A stretch of 64,000 nt of DNA from JADLAT01 sp964348795 (GCA_964348795.1 CAYGDY010000009.1:29216-93215); one strand, 5' to 3'. Shown: positions 36,332 through 45,088, counted from the stretch's first letter. Program-made: numbers and translations. The notes: generated by a model from the letters alone, not told the origin.

Positions 36332-37351
36332 ATGTTACACGACAAAACACAACCGATCCCCGCTGAATGGGCCCCGCAAAAGGCGCTTTGGACCTGCTGG
36401 CCCTCGCATCCCGAATTATGGGCAGGGGATTTACTGGAAACGGCCCGCAGTGAAATCGCGCAAATGGTGCGGGCGGTGGCGGAATTCCAGCCTGTTAAAA
36501 TTTTGTGTCATTCTGACCCCCTTTGTCATCCTGAGCAAAGCGAAGGATCTGATATGTCTTCACAGATTCTTCACTGCGTTCAGAATGACAAAACCAACAT
36601 AGAAATTATCCCCGCCCGTTTTGGAGACATCTGGCTTCGCGATACAGGGCCGATTTTTACAAAAGACGGCACGGCGCTTCGGTTTCAAACCAATGGCTGG
36701 GGCGGGGAGTTTGTGTATGAATTCGATGATGAGGTCGGCGATACGGTGGCAAAATACGCTCAAACGCCCATCAAGCGGCATGATTTTGTGCTCGAAGGCG
36801 GTGCACTCGATCATAACGGCGCGGGCGCGATTTTGACCACGCGGCAATGCCTCCTGAACCCCAACCGCAATGGGTGGGACGAGGCGCAAGCGACCGCCAT
36901 CTTAAAACAGACATTCAGCGTACACACGGTATACTGGCTGGATGATGGTCTGCTCAACGACCACACGGACGGGCATATCGACAACCTCGCCCGTTTTGTG
37001 GATGAAAAAACCGTGCTGTGCCAAACGGCTTTTGGAAGCGATGACCCCAACACAGCGCTCTATGAAAAAACAGCGCGGGACTTGAAAGCCATGGGGTTGA
37101 ACGTGATTCAAATCCCCTCCCCCGGCCTTGTGCGGGATGAAACAGGCTGGATCCAGCCGGCCTCCCACATGAATTTTATCATCACCAACGGCGTGGTGGT
37201 TGTGCCCGTCTATGGCACAGACAGCGCGGATAGAGCCGTATCAGCCATTGCCGAGCTTTTCCCCACGCGCAAGGTCATTGGCGTACCCTCCCGCGCGGTG
37301 TTAACCGGCGGCGGATCGTTTCATTGCATCACCCAGCAGGAGCCCGCATGA
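36332..37351 (+). CDS. aguA: Agmatine deiminase carrying an in-frame repeat-derived peptide
   Basis: 339 residues from the ATG at 36332 (MLHDKTQPIPAEWAPQ, the usual N-terminus). It hydrolyses agmatine to N-carbamoylputrescine and ammonia. Conserved segments are present: IWLRDTGPIF, NGWGGEFVYEFDDEVG, LEGGALDHNGAG, DGHIDNLARFVDE and the C-terminal GGGSFHCITQQ with the catalytic Cys332. Between KILCHSDP and NIEIIPARFGD, where family members have only a short loop, about 22-26 extra residues are encoded by a family A palindromic repeat (36524-36590). The frame is kept and all catalytic motifs remain, so the enzyme may still be active. The stop overlaps the aguB start by ATGA. Confidence 0.9.
   Translation: MLHDKTQPIPAEWAPQKALWTCWPSHPELWAGDLLETARSEIAQMVRAVAEFQPVKILCHSDPLCHPEQSEGSDMSSQILHCVQNDKTNIEIIPARFGDIWLRDTGPIFTKDGTALRFQTNGWGGEFVYEFDDEVGDTVAKYAQTPIKRHDFVLEGGALDHNGAGAILTTRQCLLNPNRNGWDEAQATAILKQTFSVHTVYWLDDGLLNDHTDGHIDNLARFVDEKTVLCQTAFGSDDPNTALYEKTARDLKAMGLNVIQIPSPGLVRDETGWIQPASHMNFIITNGVVVVPVYGTDSADRAVSAIAELFPTRKVIGVPSRAVLTGGGSFHCITQQEPA
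36524..36590. repeat. Family A palindromic repeat inserted in frame inside aguA
   Basis: About 67 bases from TGTCATCCTGAGC through GAAGGATCT, AGATTCTTCACTGCG to CAGAATGACA. Translated in the aguA frame it reads CHPEQSEGS, then DMSSQILHCVQND, a peptide type known from repeat-derived insertions in many bacterial proteins. A further partial copy (TGTCATTCTGA) lies immediately before it near 36507. Confidence 0.88.
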
Positions 37352-38199
37352 CACATAAAACAATGACCATCGCCGCCATCCAGACCTCTTATGGCGCGGA
37401 TAGGGACGAGAACATCGAAAAAACCATCCATTTTATTCGGCAGGCGGCAGAAAAAGAGGCCAATATCATCCTGCCCTCCGAGCTGTTTCAGGGACCATAT
37501 TTCTGCACGTCCCAAGACCCGCGCTGGTTTGAAACTGCCTATCCTGCCGCCGAGCATCCGTGTGTGACGGCTCTGCAACCTGTGGCAAAACAGCTCGGCG
37601 TTGTGATTCCCGTTTCGATTTTCGAGCAAGACGGGCCCCACTATTATAATTCTGTCGTGATACTGGGCACGGACGGAGGGATCATGGGCCTGTACCGCAA
37701 AACCCATATCCCCGATGGTCCAGGCTATATGGAGAAATACTATTTCCGGCCCGGCGATACGGGGTTCAAGGTTTGGGATACGCCGTTCGGGAAGCTTGGC
37801 GTGGGGATTTGCTGGGATCAATGGTTTCCAGAATGTGCGCGGGCCATGGCCTTGCAGGGCGCAGAAATCTTACTCTATCCCACTGCCATAGGCGCAGAAC
37901 CTTACGATACCGCACTCGATACTTCGGCCCGCTGGCGCAGGGCGATGCAGGGCCATGCCGTCTCCAACGCCATTCCCGTTGTCGCCGCCAACCGGATCGG
38001 GACAGAAACTGTGCTGGGGGTTTCCCAAACCTATTACGGGCATTCCTTTATCGCGGATCAAAGCGGTGATTTGGTGCAATCCTTTGGCAAGACCGAAGAA
38101 GGCGTTCTGATTCATAGCTTCGACCGTGAGGCTCTGCGGGAATACCGCAATGACTGGGGATTTTTCAGAGACAGGCGACCCGAGATATATGGATTGTAG
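37348..38199 (+). CDS. aguB: N-carbamoylputrescine amidase
   Basis: 283-residue nitrilase-superfamily enzyme that converts N-carbamoylputrescine to putrescine, CO2 and ammonia. The catalytic triad is visible as Glu45 (LPSELFQGPYF), Lys118 (YRKTHIPDGPGY) and Cys155 (GICWDQWFPE). IPDGPGYMEKYYFRPGDTG and the C-terminal RDRRPEIYG are typical of AguB. The ATG has AGGAG 6 bases upstream and overlaps the aguA stop, so the two enzymes are made together. They form an arginine/agmatine route to putrescine beside the decarboxylase at 30902; an arginine decarboxylase for agmatine is not visible in the window unless the 30902 enzyme has that activity. Confidence 0.95.
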   Translation: MTHKTMTIAAIQTSYGADRDENIEKTIHFIRQAAEKEANIILPSELFQGPYFCTSQDPRWFETAYPAAEHPCVTALQPVAKQLGVVIPVSIFEQDGPHYYNSVVILGTDGGIMGLYRKTHIPDGPGYMEKYYFRPGDTGFKVWDTPFGKLGVGICWDQWFPECARAMALQGAEILLYPTAIGAEPYDTALDTSARWRRAMQGHAVSNAIPVVAANRIGTETVLGVSQTYYGHSFIADQSGDLVQSFGKTEEGVLIHSFDREALREYRNDWGFFRDRRPEIYGL

Positions 38200-38219
38200 A
38201 GTTGTTCCCAATAAGAATG

Positions 38220-38292
38220 GTCATCCTGAAGGCAAAGCCGAAGGATCCCCAAGCATAAAGAAAACCTTGGTGTCTTCGTGTCTTGGCGGTAA
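38220..38292. repeat. Partial family A repeat followed by a family D repeat
   Basis: GTCATCCTGAAGGC to GAAGGATC (38220-38247) is half of a family A element. It is followed at 38261-38292 by CCTTGGTGTCTTCGTGTC and TTGGCGGTAAA, a second dispersed sequence that recurs in inverted form at 49161-49195 and, diverged, at 49845-49878. Confidence 0.6.
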
Positions 38293-38330
38293 AATCGGCG
38301 AGGGTGACGACAAGTAAGGAAATGTTTGCT

Positions 38331-39074
38331 CTAAAACATCACCCGCAGGCCCACGGACACAATCGCGTTATCGTTATCGCCTTCCTCCCGCTTGGCAATG
38401 GCGGATGTTTCCCCGAAGGCGCGTTCATAGGTGAAATCCATATAGGGCGCAAACTGCCGTGAAAGCTCATAGCGTGTTTGCACACCGATTTCCCCGTTGC
38501 TCAAGCCTGCCCCCACATCCTGCTCCGGCACATCCTGCGCGAACAGGTTTATTTCGGCGTGGGGCTGGAGGATCAGGCGTTGCGTGACCAGAAGGTCCGT
38601 TTCGGTATGCACGCGGGCACTCACATCCCCTTCATCGCTTACAAACACATGCGCCTGCGTTTCAAAAAACAGGGGTAAAAGCCCTTGCAGGCCAAGCACT
38701 CCATAAGACGTCGGATGGGGCTGGGAATCATGCCGCAAACCGGCTTGAACATCCCAGAACTCTGACACATTCCGGCTATACAGCGCCCAGAACTCAGCGC
38801 TCTCGGTCGTGCCTTGGGCTTTTTCCCCCTCAGCCTTGAGCCAGAGTTTATTCTCATCCGTACCGATCCAGCCATCCAGATCCCAGCGCACCAGCGCGCC
38901 ATGTTCACTGCCGCCGTAATCCGTCTCCAGCGTAAAGGCGTGATACCTTTCCGCGCCGTGGCGGTGGTCCTGCGGATTATGCGCATCATGCCCGGCGTGA
39001 ATCTCTTGCGACCATACGAGATTGGGAGAAAAACATAAGGCACACATCAAAGCCAAACAATGTTTAATGTGCAT
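38331..39074 (-). CDS. copB: Copper resistance protein B (outer-membrane beta-barrel)
   Basis: 247 residues from the ATG at 39074. A signal peptide (LALMCALCFSPNLVWS) is followed by a His-rich stretch (HAGHDAHNPQDHRHGAERYH) likely to bind copper, then the CopB barrel: YGGSEHGALVRWDLDGWIG, NVSEFWDVQAGLRHD, YELSRQFAPYMDFTYERAFG, and a C-terminal phenylalanine as expected for an outer-membrane barrel. The start overlaps the end of the multicopper oxidase gene by 11 bases, so the two are an operon. It probably binds or moves copper at the outer membrane. Confidence 0.92.
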   Translation of the reverse strand: MHIKHCLALMCALCFSPNLVWSQEIHAGHDAHNPQDHRHGAERYHAFTLETDYGGSEHGALVRWDLDGWIGTDENKLWLKAEGEKAQGTTESAEFWALYSRNVSEFWDVQAGLRHDSQPHPTSYGVLGLQGLLPLFFETQAHVFVSDEGDVSARVHTETDLLVTQRLILQPHAEINLFAQDVPEQDVGAGLSNGEIGVQTRYELSRQFAPYMDFTYERAFGETSAIAKREEGDNDNAIVSVGLRVMF

Positions 39075-40710
39075 GGTGATAGCCTCCTTGCACGGGCTTC
39101 TGTTCAGTGCCACGCGCGCGCGGCATCGCCGAAGGATCAAGCTTGGCCACCACAACCTTGTTCATCATCCCCGCCATCATGTGATAGAGCAGATGACAAT
39201 GAAACGCCCATTCACCAGGCTCATCCGCCGTCAACAGTACGGAATAGGATTGGCCGGGCGGAATGATGACCGTGTGCTTGTTGGGCAGTTTTTCCATGGG
39301 CTGGCCATTTTCAAGTTGCACAAACATGCCGTGCATGTGCATGGGGTGAGCCATCATGGTTTCATTGACAAATTTCAGGCGCACGCGCTCCCCGTATTGC
39401 AAATTGATCGGACCGGATTCGGCGTATTTTTTTCCATTGATTGTCCAGATATAGCGCTCCATATTTCCGCCCAACGTCACCAGAACTTCGCGTTCCGGCG
39501 GGCGCGTATCTTTTTGTGTGCCCAGATACCGCAGGTCTTTATAGGCCAAGGCCTTATCACCCTTGGGTGTGCCGGCCTTGGCCCAGCCGCTCACGCGCGC
39601 TGATTCGCTTGTCATGTCCATATCGGGCATATCCTTCATCATGTTATCCATGTTCATATCGAACATGGTCAGAAGGGCGCGAGGGCGATGTTCCGGCACA
39701 AGGCCTTTCATCCCCGCACGCGGGGCCAGCGTCCCCAGTGCAAAGCCGGACCGGTCAATGGGCTCGGCCACCACCGTATAGGCCTTGTCCTCCTCGGGCG
39801 TGACAATCACGTCATAGGTTTCGGCCACCCCAAAGCGAAATTCATCCACCGGCACGGGCTCTATATTCTGCCCGTCTGTGGCCACCACCTGCATTTTCAG
39901 GCCCGGAATCCGCACATCATAAAACGACATGGCAGAGGCATTGATAAAGCGCAGGCGCACGCGCTCCCCCGCCTTGAACAATCCTGTCCAGTTCTGATCC
40001 TTATTTTTTCCGTTCATCAGGAACGTGTAGCCGCTCACATCCGACAGATCGGTTTCCATCATCCGCATATCGCCCCATGTTGTGGTATTGTCCCACGCCT
40101 TGGAAAAACCCTGTTTTTTGACATCCGCAAAAAAATCCCCGAGCGTCTGACGGGCATAGGCATAGTAATCAGATGACATTTTCAAATGCGCCATGATGCT
40201 GGCTGATTCTTCCGTGTGAAAATCGGACAACAGCACCACATAATCGCGATCCGCCTTTACAGGATCGTTTTGCGGCGTAATCACGATAGAGCCGTAATGC
40301 CCGTCCTGTTCCTGCCCCATGCTGTGGGCGTGATACCAATAGGTGCCGGCTTGGCGGATTTTGAAATGATAGGTGAAGGTTTCGTTCGGTTTAATGCCAG
40401 GAAAGCCGTTAAAGCCCGGCACACCGTCCATTGCGCCTGGGAGCAACAACCCATGCCAGTGCACCGAAGTATCTTCCGTCATGTGGTTGGTCACATGGAT
40501 CGTGACATCTTCCCCTTCCGTAAAGCGCAAGGTGGGGCCCGGAATGGTGCCGTTCACGGTGATCTTCTTCACAGGATGCCCCGTGACAGTCACAAATTCC
40601 CGCGCGATGACGAGGCTGTATTCCTTGGCCTGCGCCGAAAAGGGGTTCGCACAGAGCAGTACGGGCACAAGCACAAGAAAAACCAGAACGGTGTTCAACG
40701 ATGCTTTCAT
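39064..40710 (-). CDS. copA: Multicopper oxidase (CopA-type copper resistance)
   Basis: 548 residues from the ATG at 40710, with a signal peptide (TVLVFLVLVPVLLCANPFSAQA). The three cupredoxin domains show the copper ligands: SVHWHGLLLPGAMDG and TYWYHAHSMGQ near the N-terminus, then HPMHMHGMFVQ and WAFHCHLLYHMMAGMM at the C-terminus, giving type 1, 2 and 3 sites. A Met/Asp-rich loop (MFDMNMDNMMKDMPDMDM) resembles copper-binding loops of CopA and CueO. It oxidises Cu(I) in the periplasm. The signal lacks a clear twin-Arg motif, unlike most CopA proteins, so export may be Sec-dependent. It is encoded with copB. Confidence 0.9.
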   Translation of the reverse strand: MKASLNTVLVFLVLVPVLLCANPFSAQAKEYSLVIAREFVTVTGHPVKKITVNGTIPGPTLRFTEGEDVTIHVTNHMTEDTSVHWHGLLLPGAMDGVPGFNGFPGIKPNETFTYHFKIRQAGTYWYHAHSMGQEQDGHYGSIVITPQNDPVKADRDYVVLLSDFHTEESASIMAHLKMSSDYYAYARQTLGDFFADVKKQGFSKAWDNTTTWGDMRMMETDLSDVSGYTFLMNGKNKDQNWTGLFKAGERVRLRFINASAMSFYDVRIPGLKMQVVATDGQNIEPVPVDEFRFGVAETYDVIVTPEEDKAYTVVAEPIDRSGFALGTLAPRAGMKGLVPEHRPRALLTMFDMNMDNMMKDMPDMDMTSESARVSGWAKAGTPKGDKALAYKDLRYLGTQKDTRPPEREVLVTLGGNMERYIWTINGKKYAESGPINLQYGERVRLKFVNETMMAHPMHMHGMFVQLENGQPMEKLPNKHTVIIPPGQSYSVLLTADEPGEWAFHCHLLYHMMAGMMNKVVVAKLDPSAMPRARGTEQKPVQGGYHHAH

Positions 40711-40849
40711 GCAGGGCACAATAGCATGATGGGCAAAAGGTGCTACAGAAAATACGAATTATTTATTTTCATATTAACAAAATACGCGCAAGAGGAAGTG
40801 CTTTCTGAGAAAATATTCCTATATATTTAGGGTTTTGTCAAGTCTTTTT

Positions 40850-42679
40850 TTATCCTGCGGTTCTGGACAATCGCTTACGCTCGTTCGGGCACAGATATTT
40901 CTTCCGCAGGCGCAAGGAGCTCGGCGTGACTTCGAGCAATTCATCCTCGTTGATATAAGACATCATGTCTTCGAGCGACATACGGCGCGGTGGCACCAGC
41001 GTGACGGCATCATCAGACCCCGAAGCCCGCATATTGGTCAGCTTTTTACCCTTCAGCACGTTGATTTCCAGATCGTTCTCTCTGCTGTGTTCGCCGACAA
41101 TCATGCCTTGATAGACGGGTGTCTGGTGGCCGATAAACATGGTCCCGCGATCCTGCAGGTTGAAAATGGCATAAGCCACGGCCTCGCCCGTTTCAATAGA
41201 GATCAGCGCCCCGTTCCGGCGTTGCGGGATATCTCCCTTGTAGGGCTGATACGAATGGAACAGGCGGTTGAGAACCCCCGTACCGCGTGTGTCGGTCAAA
41301 AACTGACTCTGGTACCCAATCAAACCGCGCGAGGGCGCAAGGAACGTAATCCGCGTCTTGCCCGCGCCGGAGGAGCGCATATCCGTCATCTCGGCCTTTC
41401 TACGGTTCATTTTGTCCACGACGGAGGATGAATATTCTTCATCGACATCAATGGTGACTTCCTCAATCGGCTCCATTTTCTCGCCATTTTTTTCCTGAAA
41501 CAGCACACGGGGACGGGAGACTGTCAGCTCGAACCCTTCTCTGCGCATGGTTTCAATGAGTACGCCCAGCTGCAATTCACCGCGCCCGCCGATTTCAAAG
41601 GCGTCCTTATCCGCGCTTTCCTTGAAAGTAATGGCGACGTTCGTTTCAGCCTCGGCCAGCAAGCGATCCCGAATCATCGTGGAGGTCACTTTTTTGCCTT
41701 CCTGCCCCGCAAAAGGCGAATCATTCACTGAAATCACCACCGCCATCGTGGGCGGATCAATCGGTGTGGATTTGATCGGTACTGTCAACGAAGGCGCGCC
41801 AATCGTATCAGCCACCGAGGTTTTTGTCAGACCTGCAATACAGATAATCTGGCCGGCGTGGACTTCCGTCACCGGCACGCGCGCCGTTCCATCAAAGGTC
41901 AACAGCTTTGTCAGGCGGCCTGTTTCAATGGTTTCACCGTTCAAATTGATGGATTTCACCGTATCATTCACTTTGGCAGACCCCTGCACCACGCGGCCCG
42001 TGAGGCACCGCCCCAAAAACGGATCGGAATCCAGCAATGTGGCCAGCATCGCAAAAGGCAGATTTTCATGCACATTCGGCGGCGGCACATGGGCCATGAC
42101 CGTCTCCAGCAAAGGTGTCAAATTTTCTCGCGGGTCGGAGAGTTCCCGCACGCACCAGCCATCGCGCCCTGAGGCGTACAAAATCGGGAAATCAAGCTGG
42201 GCATCATTGGCATCGAGCGCCACGAACAGATCAAAGACCTCGTCCACGACTTCCTCGGCCCGTGCATCGGCGCGGTCGATCTTGTTGATAATGACAATCG
42301 GGCGCAGGCCCTGCTTCAGGGCTTTCCCCAAAACAAATTTCGTTTGCGGCATAGGTCCTTCCGCCGCATCGGTCAGCAGGATTACCCCGTCTGCCATATG
42401 AAGGACGCGCTCGACCTCCCCGCCAAAATCCGCATGGCCGGGCGTGTCTATAATGTTGATCCGCGTTGTCACGCCGTCATGCACCCACTGGATCGAAGTC
42501 GGCTTGGCCAGAATGGTAATCCCGCGCTCTTTTTCCAGCGCGTTGGAGTCCATCACGCGCTCGTCCACCTTTTGATTGTCGCGGAACATGCCACTTTGGC
42601 GCATCAAGGAGTCGATGAGCGTGGTCTTGCCGTGGTCAACGTGGGCGATAATGGCGATATTCCGGAGGGTGTTTTTCAT
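40850..42679 (-). CDS. typA: Translational GTPase TypA/BipA
   Basis: 609 residues from the ATG at 42679. Elongation-factor-like GTPase involved in ribosome assembly and stress adaptation. G motifs: AHVDHGKTTL (G1), RGITILAKPTS (G2), DTPGHADFG (G3), NKIDRADAR (G4). The domain V and C-terminal features RSSGAGKTRITFLAPSRGLIGYQSQFLTDTRG are characteristic of BipA. An in-frame extension upstream of 42679 exists but runs through repeats and is rejected. GAAGAA stands before the ATG. Ordinary length, no oddities in the gene itself. Confidence 0.95.
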   Translation of the reverse strand: MKNTLRNIAIIAHVDHGKTTLIDSLMRQSGMFRDNQKVDERVMDSNALEKERGITILAKPTSIQWVHDGVTTRINIIDTPGHADFGGEVERVLHMADGVILLTDAAEGPMPQTKFVLGKALKQGLRPIVIINKIDRADARAEEVVDEVFDLFVALDANDAQLDFPILYASGRDGWCVRELSDPRENLTPLLETVMAHVPPPNVHENLPFAMLATLLDSDPFLGRCLTGRVVQGSAKVNDTVKSINLNGETIETGRLTKLLTFDGTARVPVTEVHAGQIICIAGLTKTSVADTIGAPSLTVPIKSTPIDPPTMAVVISVNDSPFAGQEGKKVTSTMIRDRLLAEAETNVAITFKESADKDAFEIGGRGELQLGVLIETMRREGFELTVSRPRVLFQEKNGEKMEPIEEVTIDVDEEYSSSVVDKMNRRKAEMTDMRSSGAGKTRITFLAPSRGLIGYQSQFLTDTRGTGVLNRLFHSYQPYKGDIPQRRNGALISIETGEAVAYAIFNLQDRGTMFIGHQTPVYQGMIVGEHSRENDLEINVLKGKKLTNMRASGSDDAVTLVPPRRMSLEDMMSYINEDELLEVTPSSLRLRKKYLCPNERKRLSRTAG

Positions 42680-42718
42680 AAAATTATTCTTCTTTTTTCC
42701 AAGGTCCATTTCAAATAT

Positions 42719-42848
42719 GTCATCCCGTTGGTGCGTTTTCTTTTGAAAACGCTGACACAAACGGGATCCAGTAATGTGAGCCGCAAAAAGCGACTCGCTT
42801 TTTTGGATCCCCGCCGTGCGAAGACCTTCGGTCTGCCGCGGGGATGAC
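42719..42848. repeat. Two adjacent palindromic repeats, family C
   Basis: 42719-42770 begins GTCATCCCGTTGG and ends AACGGGATCCA around a GAAAACGC hairpin centre. 42805-42848 begins GGATCCCCGCCG and ends CGCGGGGATGAC around GACCTTCGGTC. Both are stem-loop units of the type found again at 49223, 49811 and 49885. They fill most of the 283 bases between typA and the next gene. Confidence 0.7.
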
Positions 42849-42920
42849 GCAGAATAGTCACATTCTGCCCGCCTTTTATAGGGTTTCAAGGAAAAAGGGA
42901 AGTTTTATTTCACGATGGGA

Positions 42921-42952
42921 GAAAAAGAGCCCCCGTTTTCGCGGGGAGCTCA
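42921..42952 (-). terminator. Intrinsic terminator after the Cys-rich lipoprotein gene
   Basis: On the minus strand a 9-bp stem with one bulged base (42942-42951 with 42927-42935) and a 6-base loop is followed by five T. It starts 11 bases after the stop of the lipoprotein gene. Confidence 0.8.
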
Positions 42953-42962
42953 AAAACAGGAC

Positions 42963-43211
42963 CTACTTCTTCGGTGCGCACATTTTATGTGTACCGTGTT
43001 CTCCACCGGAGCAACAGCAGGGAGATTTTCCGCCTTTATGGGCTTCTTCCATCATTTTGGCACAGCAACAAGAGGACTTGCCCATACCGTCTTTCATTCC
43101 GCCGCATTGCGGACCGCTTGTGGGCGCGCCCGTTGTATGAGCGCAAGCTGACAAGAGTAAGATAACCAAAACCGACAAAACGGGACGCAATACGTTTGAA
43201 CGCTGAAACAT
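42963..43211 (-). CDS. Small Cys/His/Met-rich lipoprotein, probable metal binder
   Basis: 82 residues from the ATG at 43211, which follows a good GAAGGAG site. A lipoprotein signal (VLSVLVILLLSAC) is followed by a short mature part with clusters GPQCGGMKDGMG, SSCCCAKMMEE, SPCCCSGGEHG and a terminal HKMCAPKK. The cysteine triplets with Met and His strongly suggest copper or other soft-metal binding at a membrane. It lies 2.3 kb from the copA-copB pair, separated by typA. A 6-bp hairpin (43233-43238 with 43244-43249) lies in the leader upstream. I know of no named family. Confidence 0.7.
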   Translation of the reverse strand: MFQRSNVLRPVLSVLVILLLSACAHTTGAPTSGPQCGGMKDGMGKSSCCCAKMMEEAHKGGKSPCCCSGGEHGTHKMCAPKK

Positions 43212-43290
43212 GATGACGACTCCTTCGATAAAGTCCTGTGAATCAGGACGAGTTTTGTATTCTAGGCTATGTCGTACAAAAAACCTACTT

Positions 43291-44193
43291 TTAAAGTGTT
43301 TTAAGAAAATCAAAGACACCGGACTCCCTGATCACATCGCGCCACCGGCGGTTTGTGACATCGGGGATTTGAAAGGCGAACGACTCCACATTTTTCATGG
43401 TCAAATTACTGTAATCGTGCGACAACCAGAAGACCCGCGCATCCTTTTGCGCCACGAAATGCTCCATCCAGCGATATTTCATGCTCACGATCGGAAGTTT
43501 CAGGGCGCAGTATTCGAGAACCTTGGTCGCCGTCTGGCGATTGTACGGGTACTGGTCTGGCACCAGATTGAGCCCGTAGCGCCCCTTGGCAATCCAGTCC
43601 GCCACCTCCGTATAGTGCACACGGCCGGCAAAAGTGATATTGGACGCCCCCTTATAGTGCTCTAGGACATCTGAATTCACCGCGCCAATCACGAGCAGGC
43701 TGGCGTTTTTCAAGGTTGTCGCAAAATGCGCCAGCATCTGGAGCACCTCGGGGCCCCGATGGACAGACCCTGCATAGACAAAATCATATTCCGGCTTTGG
43801 GACCACTTCAAAAAACTTCGAGGCAATCCCCATATCACGATAGGCATAAGGAATTTTTGAACTGTCCCGAAAAGGAAAGCCCGTGCGGACCATCTTGTTC
43901 AAAAACACGCGCCGGTCCGGATAACCATTGAGCATGTATTTCACAAAATTTTTGGCATGTGGCACAAGACCCGCCGAGAGGGAATTATACTCATGCACCA
44001 CATAGCGCCCGCGAGCCAAGGGATCAAGGCCCATAAACCGCCACATCACATCGAAATCCTGCGGGGTGTAATCCTGCACCTCGCCCGCATTATAGGCCCG
44101 CACATCGGGAAAATTCTGGGCCAGAAAGCGCATATAAGCCGGAATTTCCGGCAAGTACGTGTGGGCCGGCCCTTCAAACAATATGGATCTCAT
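43291..44193 (-). CDS. Glycosyltransferase (GT-B-like)
   Basis: 300 residues. The C-terminal half shows elements of GT-B retaining glycosyltransferases: EYDFVYAGSVHRGPEVL, NITFAGRVHYTEVADWI, YGLNLVPDQYPYNRQTATKVLEYCALKLPIVSMKYRW. The last corresponds to the nucleotide-sugar site (the Thr/Lys/Glu stretch). The N-terminal half (YVVHEYNSLSAGLVPHAKNF) is the acceptor domain. Donor and acceptor are unknown. Its ATG overlaps the stop of the methyltransferase gene (ATGA), so the pair probably acts in one pathway, such as modified surface glycan synthesis. Confidence 0.7.
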   Translation of the reverse strand: MRSILFEGPAHTYLPEIPAYMRFLAQNFPDVRAYNAGEVQDYTPQDFDVMWRFMGLDPLARGRYVVHEYNSLSAGLVPHAKNFVKYMLNGYPDRRVFLNKMVRTGFPFRDSSKIPYAYRDMGIASKFFEVVPKPEYDFVYAGSVHRGPEVLQMLAHFATTLKNASLLVIGAVNSDVLEHYKGASNITFAGRVHYTEVADWIAKGRYGLNLVPDQYPYNRQTATKVLEYCALKLPIVSMKYRWMEHFVAQKDARVFWLSHDYSNLTMKNVESFAFQIPDVTNRRWRDVIRESGVFDFLKTL

Positions 44194-45059
44194 CGTTTGA
44201 CAGCCACCACATACGCGCGCTGGTCATTGGAACGCAAGACGGTTTTATCGTAGCCGTACCGGTCGCAGGCCTCGTCCACCGCCCGCACAAGTCCAGGAAA
44301 GACATTCGTGCTGTAATCGTCAAACACGATGACGTCTCCCCCGTGCTGGAACGGCACGATCCGCGCGATTTCCTGCGCCACGTCGTGATAGGTATGCGCC
44401 CCGTCCAGAAAGGCAAAAGCGATCCGCCCCAGCGCCATTTTCGGCAACGTGATCCGGCTATCACCTTCGACAAACACAATAGAATCCTGCAAAGCCCGCC
44501 ATGGTGCAAGCAAGGCTTCCCGTGTTTTGGGACCGTCCAGATCATCCACACAGTTCCAGAACATCGGGATGCGGTGAGGGAGCAGGTCAAAGGTCATGAT
44601 CTGTCCCGCCCGCCCCCCATCGGCCAGCGCCCGCGCCATGACTATCGCTGAAAAGCCCCGCGCCGTGCCTGTCTCAACAATCTGGATCACCCTCCCGTCA
44701 TCCGTTCTGGTTTGCAAATACGTCCGCAAGGCGCAATACAGCACCCGCCCGTGCTGGTAACATAACGGCGAGTCCTTGATCACGATCTGCGTATGCAGTG
44801 CCAAATCCTCGAGCCATGCCTTGTCTACCGCAAAACCGGTCTGTTTCTCGTAAATCTCCATCTCGGGATACCGCGCTTGTTTCTCCGCTTCCCAGAGCGC
44901 ATGATACTTGGCCCTATCCGCCCGTACGGTTTTCCCGAACGGATAATCATGCCAGTACTGCGCCGCCCAGCGCTCCGAGAACCGCAAAAGACACCGCGCC
45001 GCAATAGAGCTCCAATGAGAAAGTTTCTGATTCATGGAGCGGATCATAGCAGAAGACAT
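44190..45059 (-). CDS. Class I SAM-dependent methyltransferase
   Basis: 289 residues. After about 90 N-terminal residues comes a Rossmann core: RVIQIVETGTARGFSAIVMARAL (SAM-binding loop), a following acidic strand VFVEGDSRITLP, and AFLDGAHTYHDVAQEI, typical of the Methyltransf_24 type often found in glycan clusters. The C-terminus VIVFDDYSTNVFPGLVRAV belongs to the same fold. An alternative start is the ATG at 45035. It is translationally coupled to the downstream glycosyltransferase. Confidence 0.78.
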   Translation of the reverse strand: MSSAMIRSMNQKLSHWSSIAARCLLRFSERWAAQYWHDYPFGKTVRADRAKYHALWEAEKQARYPEMEIYEKQTGFAVDKAWLEDLALHTQIVIKDSPLCYQHGRVLYCALRTYLQTRTDDGRVIQIVETGTARGFSAIVMARALADGGRAGQIMTFDLLPHRIPMFWNCVDDLDGPKTREALLAPWRALQDSIVFVEGDSRITLPKMALGRIAFAFLDGAHTYHDVAQEIARIVPFQHGGDVIVFDDYSTNVFPGLVRAVDEACDRYGYDKTVLRSNDQRAYVVAVKR

Positions 45060-45088
45060 GCCCCCTCTTCATGCTCTTTTTTCAAACC

